64,000 bases of DNA from positions 2,356,001 through 2,420,000 of the forward strand of contig NC_007498.2 in assembly GCF_000012885.1 (NCBI RefSeq), written 5' to 3'. Under the pieces are notes generated by a model. It saw only the letters and a list, made by a program, of their open reading frames with translations. It did not search any database and was not told the origin of the DNA. Within the stretch, counting starts at the first letter, position 1, and each line of letters starts with the position of its first letter. The position numbers and the translations under genes were made by a program. Positions 28,179 through 36,983 of the stretch are shown here, piece after piece. Source of the DNA: Syntrophotalea carbinolica DSM 2380 (GTDB lineage: Bacteria; Desulfobacterota; Desulfuromonadia; Desulfuromonadales; Syntrophotaleaceae).

Positions 28179-29966
28179 TCATCTCCTTGTATGGATCGTT
28201 ACCGAATCGTGGTTTTCCGATGTGTTGTTCAAACGTTGGTGCGAAAACGCCAGGTTAAAATCCTCGCTGAAAGGGATACCGTAGAACTCCCCATAGAAAT
28301 CGTCGGCTTCCTTGCGAAGATCGAATCCGAAAACGGACGGATGGATGATATTGGCCAGACGCATAAGTCCCAGAATCCAATCGGGATTGGTGGAGGAACG
28401 AAACGGGTGCAGGTGAAAGATTTTTTGCGCCCTTACCGCCGGAACATCCAGGTGGTGCTCGGTGCAATAGGCGATAAAATCCTGGCGAGGCCAGGCGGCG
28501 GCATCCGCGACAATGATCGTATCCGGCGCCATGCGGCAAAACTGCTCTTGCGAAAGCGTGACCCCGGGCCTGCTGTCCTGATTCAGCTGCCGGTTCGTCA
28601 ATTGCCCTCCTGCCGTCTCGATCAGCCGTGCTTCCATTTTTTCCTCAAACACGGCAATCAAAGGATGTCCCAGACAGCTGTACACCGACGGCTTTTCCAG
28701 CCTGCGGATTTTGTCTTCGATACGGGCCAAGCGGGAGCTTACATAATCCCGGAATGCCGTGGCGCGATGTTCCTGACCGGTCAGGGAGGCAAAATAATCG
28801 ATGGTGTCGAAATAAGAATCGACGCGGTTGAGGCGATCATAAAGCTGCTTGATGACATCCTCCTTGAGAACTTTGATCAGAACGGCATCGATCCGGGCTT
28901 TGTCCGTCACCCCGATAGTCCCCAGGATGGCACGAATCATCTTTAAAGCGTTGATGGTCCGGTACCCGCCAAAATACCCCCTCTCCGTTACGGGGCCGGT
29001 GTGGATGCTTCCCTGGATAGGCAATTGAAATCCGCAACGGCAGCGTCCCTGCGGCTGATAGTCAAAGAGATTGGAAGCCATGGGTCCGAAAAAACCCCGT
29101 TGCATAATTTTTGCGCCGCAATCGGGACAATGGCTGTTGAGATCCTCGGTTCCGGGCGAGTTGAAGAGATATACGTAACGAAGCTGCCTGCGCAATTGGC
29201 GGCATACCGCCTCGGCTTCCCGAACACTCGGCTCCATCGCCGCGGAAGCATCCCCGAAGGGAATGAAACGCATCACCTGCAGAGGAATATCCCTGGACAG
29301 GGAGGCGAGAAATTCGGCCACCTTGCTCAGTTCGGCTTCGCCGTGTTTTCGATAAATCGCCGATACTTCGACATACACCCCATGCCGGTAAAGGTCGGTA
29401 AGATTTCGCCAGATCGGAGTCAACCGATCTATGCCACAGGCTGCGTAGGCCTCTCGCGAAGCGCCTTTGAGACCGATATTCACAAAATCGAGAAACGGGA
29501 TCAGTCCGTACAGAGCCGGTTCGGTCATATATCCATTGGTTGAACATCCCACCAGCAGTCCGTTTTTGTGGGCCAAAATGGCAAGCTGGCGAAAAGTGAA
29601 ATAGGAAACCGTCGGTTCATTGAAACAGAACATGACACCGAGGCAATCCTGCTCCCGAGCCTTCCTGACGACCTGTTCGGGGGACAGTTCCTGAAAAGCA
29701 CCTTCGATGGCACAAAAATGATCGGTCAGGATTTCCGAAACGCAACCCTGACAGTTGAAATTGCACCCCACCGTGCACACCTGGAGGAATTTACCTCTGG
29801 GGTGATAATGCACCATGGGCATGCATTCGATGGCGGTATCGACCGCGGCGAGATACCGGTCGGGATACCGTTCCCGAATCTCCCCGCCAGTCCGGACATA
29901 CATGCCGCAGCTACCGATTTCGCCTTCTGCCAGATCGCATTCCATCTCACAGATCACACATTTCAT
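28179..29966 (-). CDS. Radical SAM protein fused to a periplasmic-binding-protein-like domain
   Basis: 595-aa fusion. N-terminus: a cysteine cluster (CVICEMEC...GSCGMY) like that of PflA/AmmeMemoRadiSam proteins. Then comes a radical SAM core with the 4Fe-4S ligands in CNFNCQGC (Cys68, Cys72, Cys75) and the later NEPTVS and CSTNGY segments. A further zinc-like cysteine pair set (CPDCGAK; CRCGF) follows. From about residue 420 the sequence resembles type III substrate-binding proteins (iron-siderophore/cobalamin type): YSCLGHPLIAVFEEK, TAGGQ, LSQEQFCRMAPDTIIV, KIFHLHPF. There is no signal peptide, so that module is cytosolic. It is coupled to the methyltransferase 3 bp downstream. Substrate unknown; a metal-chelate or corrinoid/tetrapyrrole-like ligand is a guess from the binding fold. 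Confidence 0.85.
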   Translation of the reverse strand: MKCVICEMECDLAEGEIGSCGMYVRTGGEIRERYPDRYLAAVDTAIECMPMVHYHPRGKFLQVCTVGCNFNCQGCVSEILTDHFCAIEGAFQELSPEQVVRKAREQDCLGVMFCFNEPTVSYFTFRQLAILAHKNGLLVGCSTNGYMTEPALYGLIPFLDFVNIGLKGASREAYAACGIDRLTPIWRNLTDLYRHGVYVEVSAIYRKHGEAELSKVAEFLASLSRDIPLQVMRFIPFGDASAAMEPSVREAEAVCRQLRRQLRYVYLFNSPGTEDLNSHCPDCGAKIMQRGFFGPMASNLFDYQPQGRCRCGFQLPIQGSIHTGPVTERGYFGGYRTINALKMIRAILGTIGVTDKARIDAVLIKVLKEDVIKQLYDRLNRVDSYFDTIDYFASLTGQEHRATAFRDYVSSRLARIEDKIRRLEKPSVYSCLGHPLIAVFEEKMEARLIETAGGQLTNRQLNQDSRPGVTLSQEQFCRMAPDTIIVADAAAWPRQDFIAYCTEHHLDVPAVRAQKIFHLHPFRSSTNPDWILGLMRLANIIHPSVFGFDLRKEADDFYGEFYGIPFSEDFNLAFSHQRLNNTSENHDSVTIHTRR

Positions 29967-30565
29967 GGGCTCACCTCGAAGCTATGGTTTGGTAAAGATA
30001 TGCGTGCGGTTGACCGTCATGATCGACCCCACTTAACGAAGACCCGTTTTTTGTTTCCGCGCACGATCCCATCCGGCAGACCGGGCCGCATGAAAAGATC
30101 CGACTCCGCCCCCCGCAGACACGATAATGTCATGCAGATATTTTGATGTCAAAGCTTTTTGCGGTAGAATAAAGGCCATAAAGACCGAAACCGAAGGCTG
30201 GTGGAAATATTCGTCGGGGACAAAAACCTGATGACAGCGGCTATAGAAGGAAAAAACCAGCAGCCGTTACCCAAATGCCCGGGCCGACACCATAAGCATC
30301 TGATCCCCGTCTAGGTGTGAATTCAGGAAGGATGAAACAAAAGGAAAGCGCGAAAGGACGTCGACAACTCCCTGCTGAAGGCTGGAAGACGCAACCTTTT
30401 AAAATATGAAAACCGGAGGGTTTAGCTGATCGGTAAATGAGTGTGTAATGCAATCCGCACGGTGGACTCTATGAAGGGAGCAGGCCCAAAGGCCTGGCGA
30501 TACGCACCGCCAGGCCTTTGATCTGCAACTGTTTATGAGAACCCGGACCGGGTTTCGACTACAAA
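29967..30565. other. About 600-bp intergenic region
   Basis: Lies upstream of the radical SAM gene and downstream of the flavoprotein gene (both minus strand). The part near 30488-30519 is a terminator-like hairpin. The remaining 500 bp has no convincing ORF, tRNA or riboswitch I could name. I looked for cobalamin, TPP and molybdenum-cofactor consensus elements and did not find them. It must contain the radical SAM promoter. Confidence 0.5.
30488..30519 (-). terminator. Terminator-like hairpin after the flavoprotein gene
   Basis: A perfect 12-bp inverted repeat, AAAGGCCTGGCG and CGCCAGGCCTTT, with an 8-nt loop, 46 bp after the stop of the BaiN-like gene. The T-run is short (TTT), so termination strength is uncertain. 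Confidence 0.7.
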
Positions 30566-31825
30566 TTATTCCGTCAGTTCGGATACCGCCTCGGCGGCGC
30601 AGCGCCCGGCGAGCCAGCCTGTGGAAAACGCAGCCTGCAGATTGTAACCTCCGGTGTCGGCCTGCAGATCCAACAGTTCGCCGGCCAGATACAGGCCTTT
30701 GACTTGGCGGGATTCCATAGTCCGGGGATCGACCTCCCGGGTATCGACCCCGCCGGCGGTAACAATAGCCTCGGAAAAAGGGCGAAACCCGGTCACATCC
30801 AGACGAAAATCCTTGATCCACAGGCGCAGTCTCTGACGCTCTTTGGCGTTCAGTGTGGCCGCGGTGCGTTTCGCAGGAAGATCGACAAGGTCCAGACAGA
30901 CCGGCACCATTTGACGGGGCAGCAAACCCCTCAAGAGACTGTCTAGCGGTTCCTTGCCACGGGCATCGATGTCGCGTAACAGCCGCCGGTCGAGTTTTTG
31001 CTCGTCGAGGGCCGGTTTGAGATCGAGAGCCAAAACCACCTTGCGACCGCTGCGTAGAGCGTCCACGGCCAGACCGCTGAGCGTCAGGATGACCGGGCCC
31101 GTGACGCCGAACTCGGTAAATACCAGTTCACCGAAATCTTCTGCTGCTTTTTTACCGTCGATGAACAGTCGCGCCTTGATGTTGCGCAGGTTAAGTTCCG
31201 CCATAGCTCCGGCGGCCGGACCGGCCGTTTCGAGGGGAACCAGTGCCGGACGGATATCGATGATGCGATGGCCGGCGGCTTCGGCAAAGGCATACCCATC
31301 TCCCGTTGAACCGGTGGCCGGATAAGAGGCACCGCCGGTCGCCAGCACCGCCGCACGACAAGGGATCTCCCGTCCGCCGCATACCACGGCGGAGATACGA
31401 CCGTCCTTGATCACCAACGCATCGACCCTGGCCGAGGTTTCCATAGCGACGCCGCTGTTCTGCAACCATTTGCGCAGGACCTTCAACACGTCGCCGGCCT
31501 TACCGCTGGCAGGGAACACCCGTCCGCCCCGTTCGGTGACCAGTTCCAGACCGAGGTTTTCAAAAAAATCCATCAATTCGCGATTGAAAAACCGCGCGAA
31601 GGCCTGGCGCAAAAAGCGCCCGGATGGGCCGAAATGTTCGATAAATTCGCGGATCTCCGCAACATTGGTAAGGTTGCAGCGCCCCTTGCCGGTAATGCCG
31701 AGCTTGCGCCCCGGCAGGGGCATCTTTTCCAGCAGCAGGGTACGGCAGCCCGTTTGGGCAGCCTGTCCCGCAGCCATCATGCCGGCGGCACCACCGCCGA
31801 TGACGATCACATCCGGTTGCTTCAT
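30566..31825 (-). CDS. BaiN/HI0933-family NAD(P)/FAD-dependent oxidoreductase
   Basis: Cytosolic flavoprotein (419 aa) of the HI0933 (YhiN/BaiN) family. N-terminal FAD-binding Rossmann motif VIGGGAAGMMAAGQAA, then LLEKMPLPGRKLGITGKGRCNLTN, a family hallmark. The conserved ATGGASYPATGSTGDGY and C-terminal TAGGVDTREVDPRTMES and GLYLAGELLDLQADTGGYNLQ complete the FAD site. One characterised clade (BaiN) acts in bile-acid dehydroxylation; most members have no known substrate. The start at 31825 is chosen because it leads straight into the Rossmann motif; the frame is open to 31903. Confidence 0.92.
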   Translation of the reverse strand: MKQPDVIVIGGGAAGMMAAGQAAQTGCRTLLLEKMPLPGRKLGITGKGRCNLTNVAEIREFIEHFGPSGRFLRQAFARFFNRELMDFFENLGLELVTERGGRVFPASGKAGDVLKVLRKWLQNSGVAMETSARVDALVIKDGRISAVVCGGREIPCRAAVLATGGASYPATGSTGDGYAFAEAAGHRIIDIRPALVPLETAGPAAGAMAELNLRNIKARLFIDGKKAAEDFGELVFTEFGVTGPVILTLSGLAVDALRSGRKVVLALDLKPALDEQKLDRRLLRDIDARGKEPLDSLLRGLLPRQMVPVCLDLVDLPAKRTAATLNAKERQRLRLWIKDFRLDVTGFRPFSEAIVTAGGVDTREVDPRTMESRQVKGLYLAGELLDLQADTGGYNLQAAFSTGWLAGRCAAEAVSELTE

Positions 31826-32185
31826 ATTTTGCCTGTCGATATTAAAGTTACATCCATGGATTCCGCAAAGGCGCAAGATACAGGCTTCCGCCGCTCTGCA
31901 CAAGAGGTCTTTTACTCAGCGACTTCAAACCGTACCGCCTGCCCGATGAACACGGCTTGGCCTGCGCGACTGGCGACACCGAAACCTCCATCGGACATTT
32001 GCCTTTTCGGATTTCGGATCGTTGCGGAATAAGGGTTGCCCTATCCGCCAGGCCTCGAATAAACTGCAACTTGGCCACGAACGGGTAAATCAGGCTTTCT
32101 TTTTATCTGCCCTTATGGTTTAGTGCCTAATTAACGAAAACACATTTTCTATCCAGAATGGTAGATGACTGCATCGGAGGGGAAT
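31826..32185. other. Divergent baiN-like/recQ intergenic region
   Basis: 360 bp containing the promoters of two divergent genes. It becomes A/T-rich near 32100-32160 (AATTAACGAAAACACATTTT), a likely recQ promoter area, but no clear -10/-35 pair or regulator site was fixed. No gene recognised. Confidence 0.4.
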
Positions 32186-34099
32186 ATGCCGGCACAGACA
32201 ATTCATCGCTGTCTACAGGAGAAGTTCGGTTTTTCCACGTTTCGGCCGGGGCAGGAGGCCGTCATCGACAGCCTGTTGGCGGGGCATTCAGCTTTGGCGA
32301 TTTTCCCTACCGGCGGCGGCAAAAGCCTATGTTATCAATTACCGGCCTTACTTATGGACGGCCTGACCCTGGTCATTTCTCCTTTGATCGCGCTGATGAA
32401 AGATCAGGTCGACGCATTACGGGAGCGCGGAATCATGGCCGCCCGCCTCGATTCCAGTATCGGTGCCGACGAAATACGGACCATTTATCGCGATCTGGCC
32501 GACGGCAGCCTCAAGATTCTCTATATCGCCCCCGAACGACTGTCCAACGAGCGTTTCCTGCACCGTCTTCAGGGCCGTCCCATCGCTTTACTGGCCGTCG
32601 ATGAAGCCCATTGCATCTCGGAGTGGGGGCACAACTTCCGCCCCGAGTATCTGAAAATCGCCCGCATGGCGGAAGAACTGAAGGTCGGCAGGGTCCTGGC
32701 CCTTACCGCCACCGCGACACCGGACGTCGCCGACGATATCCGCCGGGCCTTCCATATTGCCGACAACGATCAGATCCAGACCAGTTTTCACCGCCCCAAC
32801 CTGCATCTGACCGTTTCTCCCTGCCCGGCCCCGCAACGCCGTCAACAGCTGCTGCAACGCCTCCGGCAACGACCGGTCGAACCGACCATTGTCTACGTCA
32901 CCCTGCAAAAAACCGCCGAGCAAATCGCCGCATTTCTTGCCGACGAAGGGATTAGGGCCCGGGCCTATCACGCGGGCCTGAAAACCGAAGAGCGGACGGA
33001 AGTGCAGAATGCCTTCATGGCCGACGATCTGCACGTGGTCGTCGCTACCATTGCTTTCGGCATGGGAATCGACAAGGCGGACATCCGCGCCATCTACCAT
33101 TACAACTTGCCCAAGACCCTGGAAAATTACATGCAGGAAATCGGGCGCGCCGGCCGCGACGGCAATGATGCCCACTGCGAAATTTTCGCCTGTGCGGACG
33201 ACCTGACCGTGCTGGCCAACTTCAGTTACGGCGACACGCCCGTTCCCGACGCCCTCGCCTCGCTGGTGGAGTACCTGCTCGACCAGAGCGAAACCTTCAG
33301 CGTCTCCCACTACGAGCTGGCCGGGCGTTTCGATATTCGTCCGCTTGTTATCGCCACCATCTTCACTTACCTGGAGTTGAACGGCGTACTGCGCGCTACC
33401 GGACCTTTCTACGACAGCTACAAGGTTCGCTTCAACCGCAGTCCCGACAAGATCATCGCCGGCTTCGATCCGCAACGCGGCGCCTTTTTGCGGGATCTCT
33501 TCGCTACAGCTCGGCCCGGCAGGATCTGGTCCCACCTTACCCCCGATAAAAGCGCTGCCGAACTGAACCAGCCCCGCAGCCGGATTACAGCCGCCATCGG
33601 GTACCTGGAAGAAGAAGGCGATCTGACGACTCAGGTCACCGGCCTGCGGCACGGATACCGGTTCCAGACCCCGGACATCGACTCCCCAAAGCTGATCGCC
33701 GATCTGCAGCAAACCTTTGCGGAGAGGGAACGACGCAATATTTCCCGGCTGCATGGGGTTCTCGCATATGCCGAACAAAAAAGCTGCCTGACCCGCCAGC
33801 TGCTGGATTATTTCGGTGAAAAAACCGATGCCGATTGCAACGACTGCAGCCGCTGCCAGGGGGGAGAGAGGCAACCTCTGCCGCGCACCGCCCCCCTTGC
33901 TCCGGGTACCGCCGAGGCCGAAATCGGTCGGCGGGTCCGGGCCGAAAACCATCCGGCCCTATCCCATCCGCGCCAGTTAGCCCGCTTCCTTTGCGGCATA
34001 AGCAGCCCGGCCGCCACACGCGCCAAACTTAGCCGGCATCCGGATTTCGGTGCCCTGGGAGAGATTCCATTCCAAAAAATATTGGCGATGTTGACCTGA
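32186..34099 (+). CDS. recQ: ATP-dependent DNA helicase RecQ
   Basis: 3'-5' DNA helicase for recombination and fork repair. The 637-aa protein has the Q-motif region (FGFSTFRPGQE), Walker A TGGGKS, DEAH box VDEAHCISEWGH, motif III ALTATATP, motif V IAFGMGIDKADIR and motif VI QEIGRAGRDG. The zinc cysteines are at FACADD and DCNDCSRC. No HRDC domain is recognisable; the tail (about 560-637) is a short winged-helix-like region instead. The start ATG 32186 has GGAGGGG 4-7 nt upstream; an earlier in-frame ATG at 32165 lacks this. Confidence 0.95.
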   Translation: MPAQTIHRCLQEKFGFSTFRPGQEAVIDSLLAGHSALAIFPTGGGKSLCYQLPALLMDGLTLVISPLIALMKDQVDALRERGIMAARLDSSIGADEIRTIYRDLADGSLKILYIAPERLSNERFLHRLQGRPIALLAVDEAHCISEWGHNFRPEYLKIARMAEELKVGRVLALTATATPDVADDIRRAFHIADNDQIQTSFHRPNLHLTVSPCPAPQRRQQLLQRLRQRPVEPTIVYVTLQKTAEQIAAFLADEGIRARAYHAGLKTEERTEVQNAFMADDLHVVVATIAFGMGIDKADIRAIYHYNLPKTLENYMQEIGRAGRDGNDAHCEIFACADDLTVLANFSYGDTPVPDALASLVEYLLDQSETFSVSHYELAGRFDIRPLVIATIFTYLELNGVLRATGPFYDSYKVRFNRSPDKIIAGFDPQRGAFLRDLFATARPGRIWSHLTPDKSAAELNQPRSRITAAIGYLEEEGDLTTQVTGLRHGYRFQTPDIDSPKLIADLQQTFAERERRNISRLHGVLAYAEQKSCLTRQLLDYFGEKTDADCNDCSRCQGGERQPLPRTAPLAPGTAEAEIGRRVRAENHPALSHPRQLARFLCGISSPAATRAKLSRHPDFGALGEIPFQKILAMLT

Positions 34100-34195
34100 T
34101 GATCCATTTTTCAACAAACTTTTGGAAAGACCGGAACCATTGCCATGGCTGCTCTACAGGACAGCCCCCTGCCGTTAACGGAAGCGCGCAGCTCT

Positions 34196-36100
34196 TCAAT
34201 CCCGCCGTAACGCTCTGAGCAGTCGCCGCAGGCGCTTGCGTTCGGAAGCCTGCAACGGTCGATCACGATACACGGCGCCGCACCAGATCACAGCGAACTC
34301 CATGCAACGTGCATCGCCGGTTTGTTCGGCAACGGTCTGCAGGCCGGCGGAGTCAGGTATCGGCGTCATTCCGAAACGCCGTTTCAGCATCTGCTGAAAA
34401 CGCCTCAGCAGCCGCTGTTCCCTGGATAAGCTACACACACCCAGCAGCCTGAATCCCCCGATCACCCCCAGGACAACAGCAAGCAACCACCCGGCGATGA
34501 AGAACAACCTGCGCCCGTCAGGTATTCCGTGGACCCTGAAGGCCGTGTTTTGTACCAACTGCAACTGCTGTTCAAAATCATAAGAAATAACCGCACGGTT
34601 CCAGTAAAAATCAGCGGCATCCAGCATGCGCCGCCCCCATCCCGGATTATTACCACGACCGGCGATGGCGGCAGTGGCCGCATTAACAGCCAGACTGCTC
34701 GGGTCGATACGCTGCCAGCAACCGTCCACCAGCGCCTCGACCCAGACATGGGCCATATCGCTGGTGATGCCGTAATATCCGGCCATTTCGTTACGGATAC
34801 CACCATGGTAACCACCTACAAGGCGGGTGGGTACCCCTTCCAGACGCAACAGCAAAGCAAAAGAACTCGCGAAAAATTCGCAATATCCGCGCCGTTTGCC
34901 AAACAAAAATTCTTCCAGCGGCCGTTCAGGTCCGGGTAGATCGCTATTGGCATAAACCAGTTGCTGGCGCCGGAAAAATTCCTGGGTGCGCGCGATTTTA
35001 TCCGCTGCATCATCGACACCGGAGGCCAGCTCGGTTGCGGTGTCGCGCAATCGCCGGGAAACAGTCGGCGGTAGCTGCAGGTAAAACTCACGGTTCACTC
35101 CGCTGGCATTCAGAACGGCTCCAACGCGGGAAATCGCCCTGTAACTGGCCGGTCGTTTACGGTATTTGTTCACATGGTGAACCAGATCGACACTGCTGTG
35201 TACATGAAGGTCGCTGATCTGGCTGGTCGGGTCGAGGGTGAAAAGGTAGCCATCCTGCCATGTTTCCGGATAAAAGATCTGGACCACCTGCCGCCCCCCG
35301 GACAAACGCAGCCATTCCCCTGCCGGTGGCGACTCCCGCCGCCAACTGGAACCTTCGGCGATGTTCAGCACGATACCACGCCAATAGAGGTCTTCTTGCG
35401 CCAGAGGTTCGCATTCGACACGAAAGACCGGCACATGGGAAGCTGCATTACTTGCAAAAGCACCGGGTCGCACGCTTTCGCTGAAACCGCTGACCGCTTT
35501 CTGTCCAGGGTTGAGAAATGACCACAGAGGATACTGGGTACGCGGCAACACGGCAAAAAGGACCAGCATCAGCAACAACGAACCGATCGGCAACACCAGA
35601 CTAACGGTAAACAGGGAACGCAAGCTGCCCGCCGAAAGCCGCATCCGGTCATCGCTGGCATGAAAAGTCAGTAAGACCAGACCGATGGTAATACTGACCA
35701 TCTGCAGGACCAGAGCCGGCATAAACAGCGAGCTGAGAGACAGTAAGGAGGACCCGGCCAAGGTAAAAATAGCCAGGGCAAAGATCTGTAGATAGTTGCG
35801 CGGTCGTTTTTCGGTTAGCAGACGAACGGCAAGCAGCATCACCAGCACATTAACAGCCGGATCAACCACATTGTTCAAGCTCAGGCGAAGACCGTAGAAG
35901 GCGAAAGGCAATATCGACAACAAGGTGGCTAACCACCGATTCAAAAAATAGCGTTGCCGCCAATCGCAAATAAAACCGGCCCCAAAAGCCACCGGGAACA
36001 GGATCTTGGACGAAAGTCCGAGAAAACCGTACAACGGCAGCACCCCGAACAGGCAGGCGGCATAAGTAAACAGATCAAGCAGACGACGTATCGGAACCAT
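34196..36100 (-). CDS. TgpA-type membrane transglutaminase
   Basis: Membrane protein (634 aa) of the DUF3488/TgpA family. Six or so N-terminal membrane segments (about residues 5-185) are followed by a large extracytoplasmic transglutaminase-like domain. The triad is visible as Cys in RRGYCEFFASSFALLLR, His in DMAHVWVEAL and Asp in QRIDPS. One more membrane helix (FFIAGWLLAVVLGVIGGF) and a short cytoplasmic tail with a DUF4129-like end (GLQTVAEQTGDARCMEF) follow. Third gene of the moxR-DUF58-tgpA operon; its ATG lies 26 bp inside the DUF58 gene. Such clusters may assemble or protect envelope proteins; the substrate is unknown. Confidence 0.9.
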   Translation of the reverse strand: MVPIRRLLDLFTYAACLFGVLPLYGFLGLSSKILFPVAFGAGFICDWRQRYFLNRWLATLLSILPFAFYGLRLSLNNVVDPAVNVLVMLLAVRLLTEKRPRNYLQIFALAIFTLAGSSLLSLSSLFMPALVLQMVSITIGLVLLTFHASDDRMRLSAGSLRSLFTVSLVLPIGSLLLMLVLFAVLPRTQYPLWSFLNPGQKAVSGFSESVRPGAFASNAASHVPVFRVECEPLAQEDLYWRGIVLNIAEGSSWRRESPPAGEWLRLSGGRQVVQIFYPETWQDGYLFTLDPTSQISDLHVHSSVDLVHHVNKYRKRPASYRAISRVGAVLNASGVNREFYLQLPPTVSRRLRDTATELASGVDDAADKIARTQEFFRRQQLVYANSDLPGPERPLEEFLFGKRRGYCEFFASSFALLLRLEGVPTRLVGGYHGGIRNEMAGYYGITSDMAHVWVEALVDGCWQRIDPSSLAVNAATAAIAGRGNNPGWGRRMLDAADFYWNRAVISYDFEQQLQLVQNTAFRVHGIPDGRRLFFIAGWLLAVVLGVIGGFRLLGVCSLSREQRLLRRFQQMLKRRFGMTPIPDSAGLQTVAEQTGDARCMEFAVIWCGAVYRDRPLQASERKRLRRLLRALRRD

Positions 36101-36983
36101 AACGTGCCAGAGCGCCAAGCAGGCGCAGTCGGTGTTGCCGGCCACAGGCCGGTGGTATAGAGAGTTTGTCCAATTTTAAGCCGACGCTACGACCCTGTCG
36201 ACAAAAAGTCTTCACCAGCCAGCAGGCCGCACCGAGGCGTTGTTCCAGGTTAAGGCCGGGTAAACGCAATGGTTCGATGACCAGCGGAGACGCGGAAAGA
36301 GAAGACATCTCCTTAACCTTGAGCTGATCCTGCCGGGCCGAAATTTTCCAGTGAATCATTTTAAGGGGTTCGCCGCCGCGATAATCGCCAATGCGGGTCA
36401 GATCTCCCTCATAACCCCGGTCGCTGGTCTGATCGCCCTGCAGGCCGCCCACCGTGGCAACAGACGGCCACCGTAAAGACCTCGGTCGGGGAAACACCAG
36501 AGCCTCCGCGGTCATGGGAAAATCGAGGGACCGAACAAAAAAATTGATCGGAAAGGTGGAATACACCCTAACCACCGGTACAACCTGAACACCGCGCCCG
36601 TGAAAGACCACCGGCAGGGAAAGTCTGGTCTTTCCCCCTCGCATCAGCAAAGGACAGGAGGTCTGGGCATCTGCAAAAGACAGTTGCAGCAGACACGCGG
36701 GCAACCAGCGCTGTCGATTTTGTAACCGTAACGTGGCCAGGGTTTCGACGCCGTCGTAAATTTCTTCCGGCAACTGCAGACCGATTCCCAGCCGGGCCAG
36801 ATTACTGCGCCCCAACCAGCCTGATACGGCCATAAAACCCAGCAAAGCCGAAACCAGCAGATACATAAGATTATTACCGGTATTGACGGCGCCAAACCCC
36901 AGCAGCAGGGTCAGCAGGATGTAAAGTCCCCCAGCTTTGGTGAGTTTCAGGCGCGGGGCACCGGTACGCTGTCGACGATCGAT
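36075..36983 (-). CDS. DUF58 protein, probable non-canonical ATC start
   Basis: Membrane-anchored DUF58 (vWA-like) protein, partner of MoxR ATPases. The DUF58 signature GDYRGGEPLKMIHWK lies in the middle. The first ATG/GTG/TTG is at 36866, but that would cut off the family N-terminus. Upstream in the same frame the DNA encodes KLTKAGGLYILLTLLLGFGA followed by VNTGNNLMYLL, the usual first membrane region of DUF58 proteins. No ATG, GTG or TTG exists in that stretch. An ATC at 36983 sits 7 nt after a perfect GGAGG and gives a 302-aa protein beginning DRRQRTGAPR after the initiator; I propose it as the start. The extension overlaps the moxR end by 37 bp. A sequence error is the alternative. Confidence 0.8.
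   Translation of the reverse strand: MDRRQRTGAPRLKLTKAGGLYILLTLLLGFGAVNTGNNLMYLLVSALLGFMAVSGWLGRSNLARLGIGLQLPEEIYDGVETLATLRLQNRQRWLPACLLQLSFADAQTSCPLLMRGGKTRLSLPVVFHGRGVQVVPVVRVYSTFPINFFVRSLDFPMTAEALVFPRPRSLRWPSVATVGGLQGDQTSDRGYEGDLTRIGDYRGGEPLKMIHWKISARQDQLKVKEMSSLSASPLVIEPLRLPGLNLEQRLGAACWLVKTFCRQGRSVGLKLDKLSIPPACGRQHRLRLLGALARYGSDTSSA

Noticed and set aside
30241-30453. 70-codon minus-strand ORF upstream of the radical SAM gene
   Set aside because: No Shine-Dalgarno, no family likeness, and a composition like random frames.
29967-30480. Possible cobalamin, TPP or molybdenum-cofactor riboswitch before the radical SAM gene
   Set aside because: Isolated words such as ACCTGAT occur, but the ordered conserved boxes of these classes are missing on both strands.
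32588-33952. 454-codon minus-strand ORF inside recQ
   Set aside because: Complete overlap with a clear RecQ; composition is that of a shadow frame in GC-rich DNA, no family recognised.
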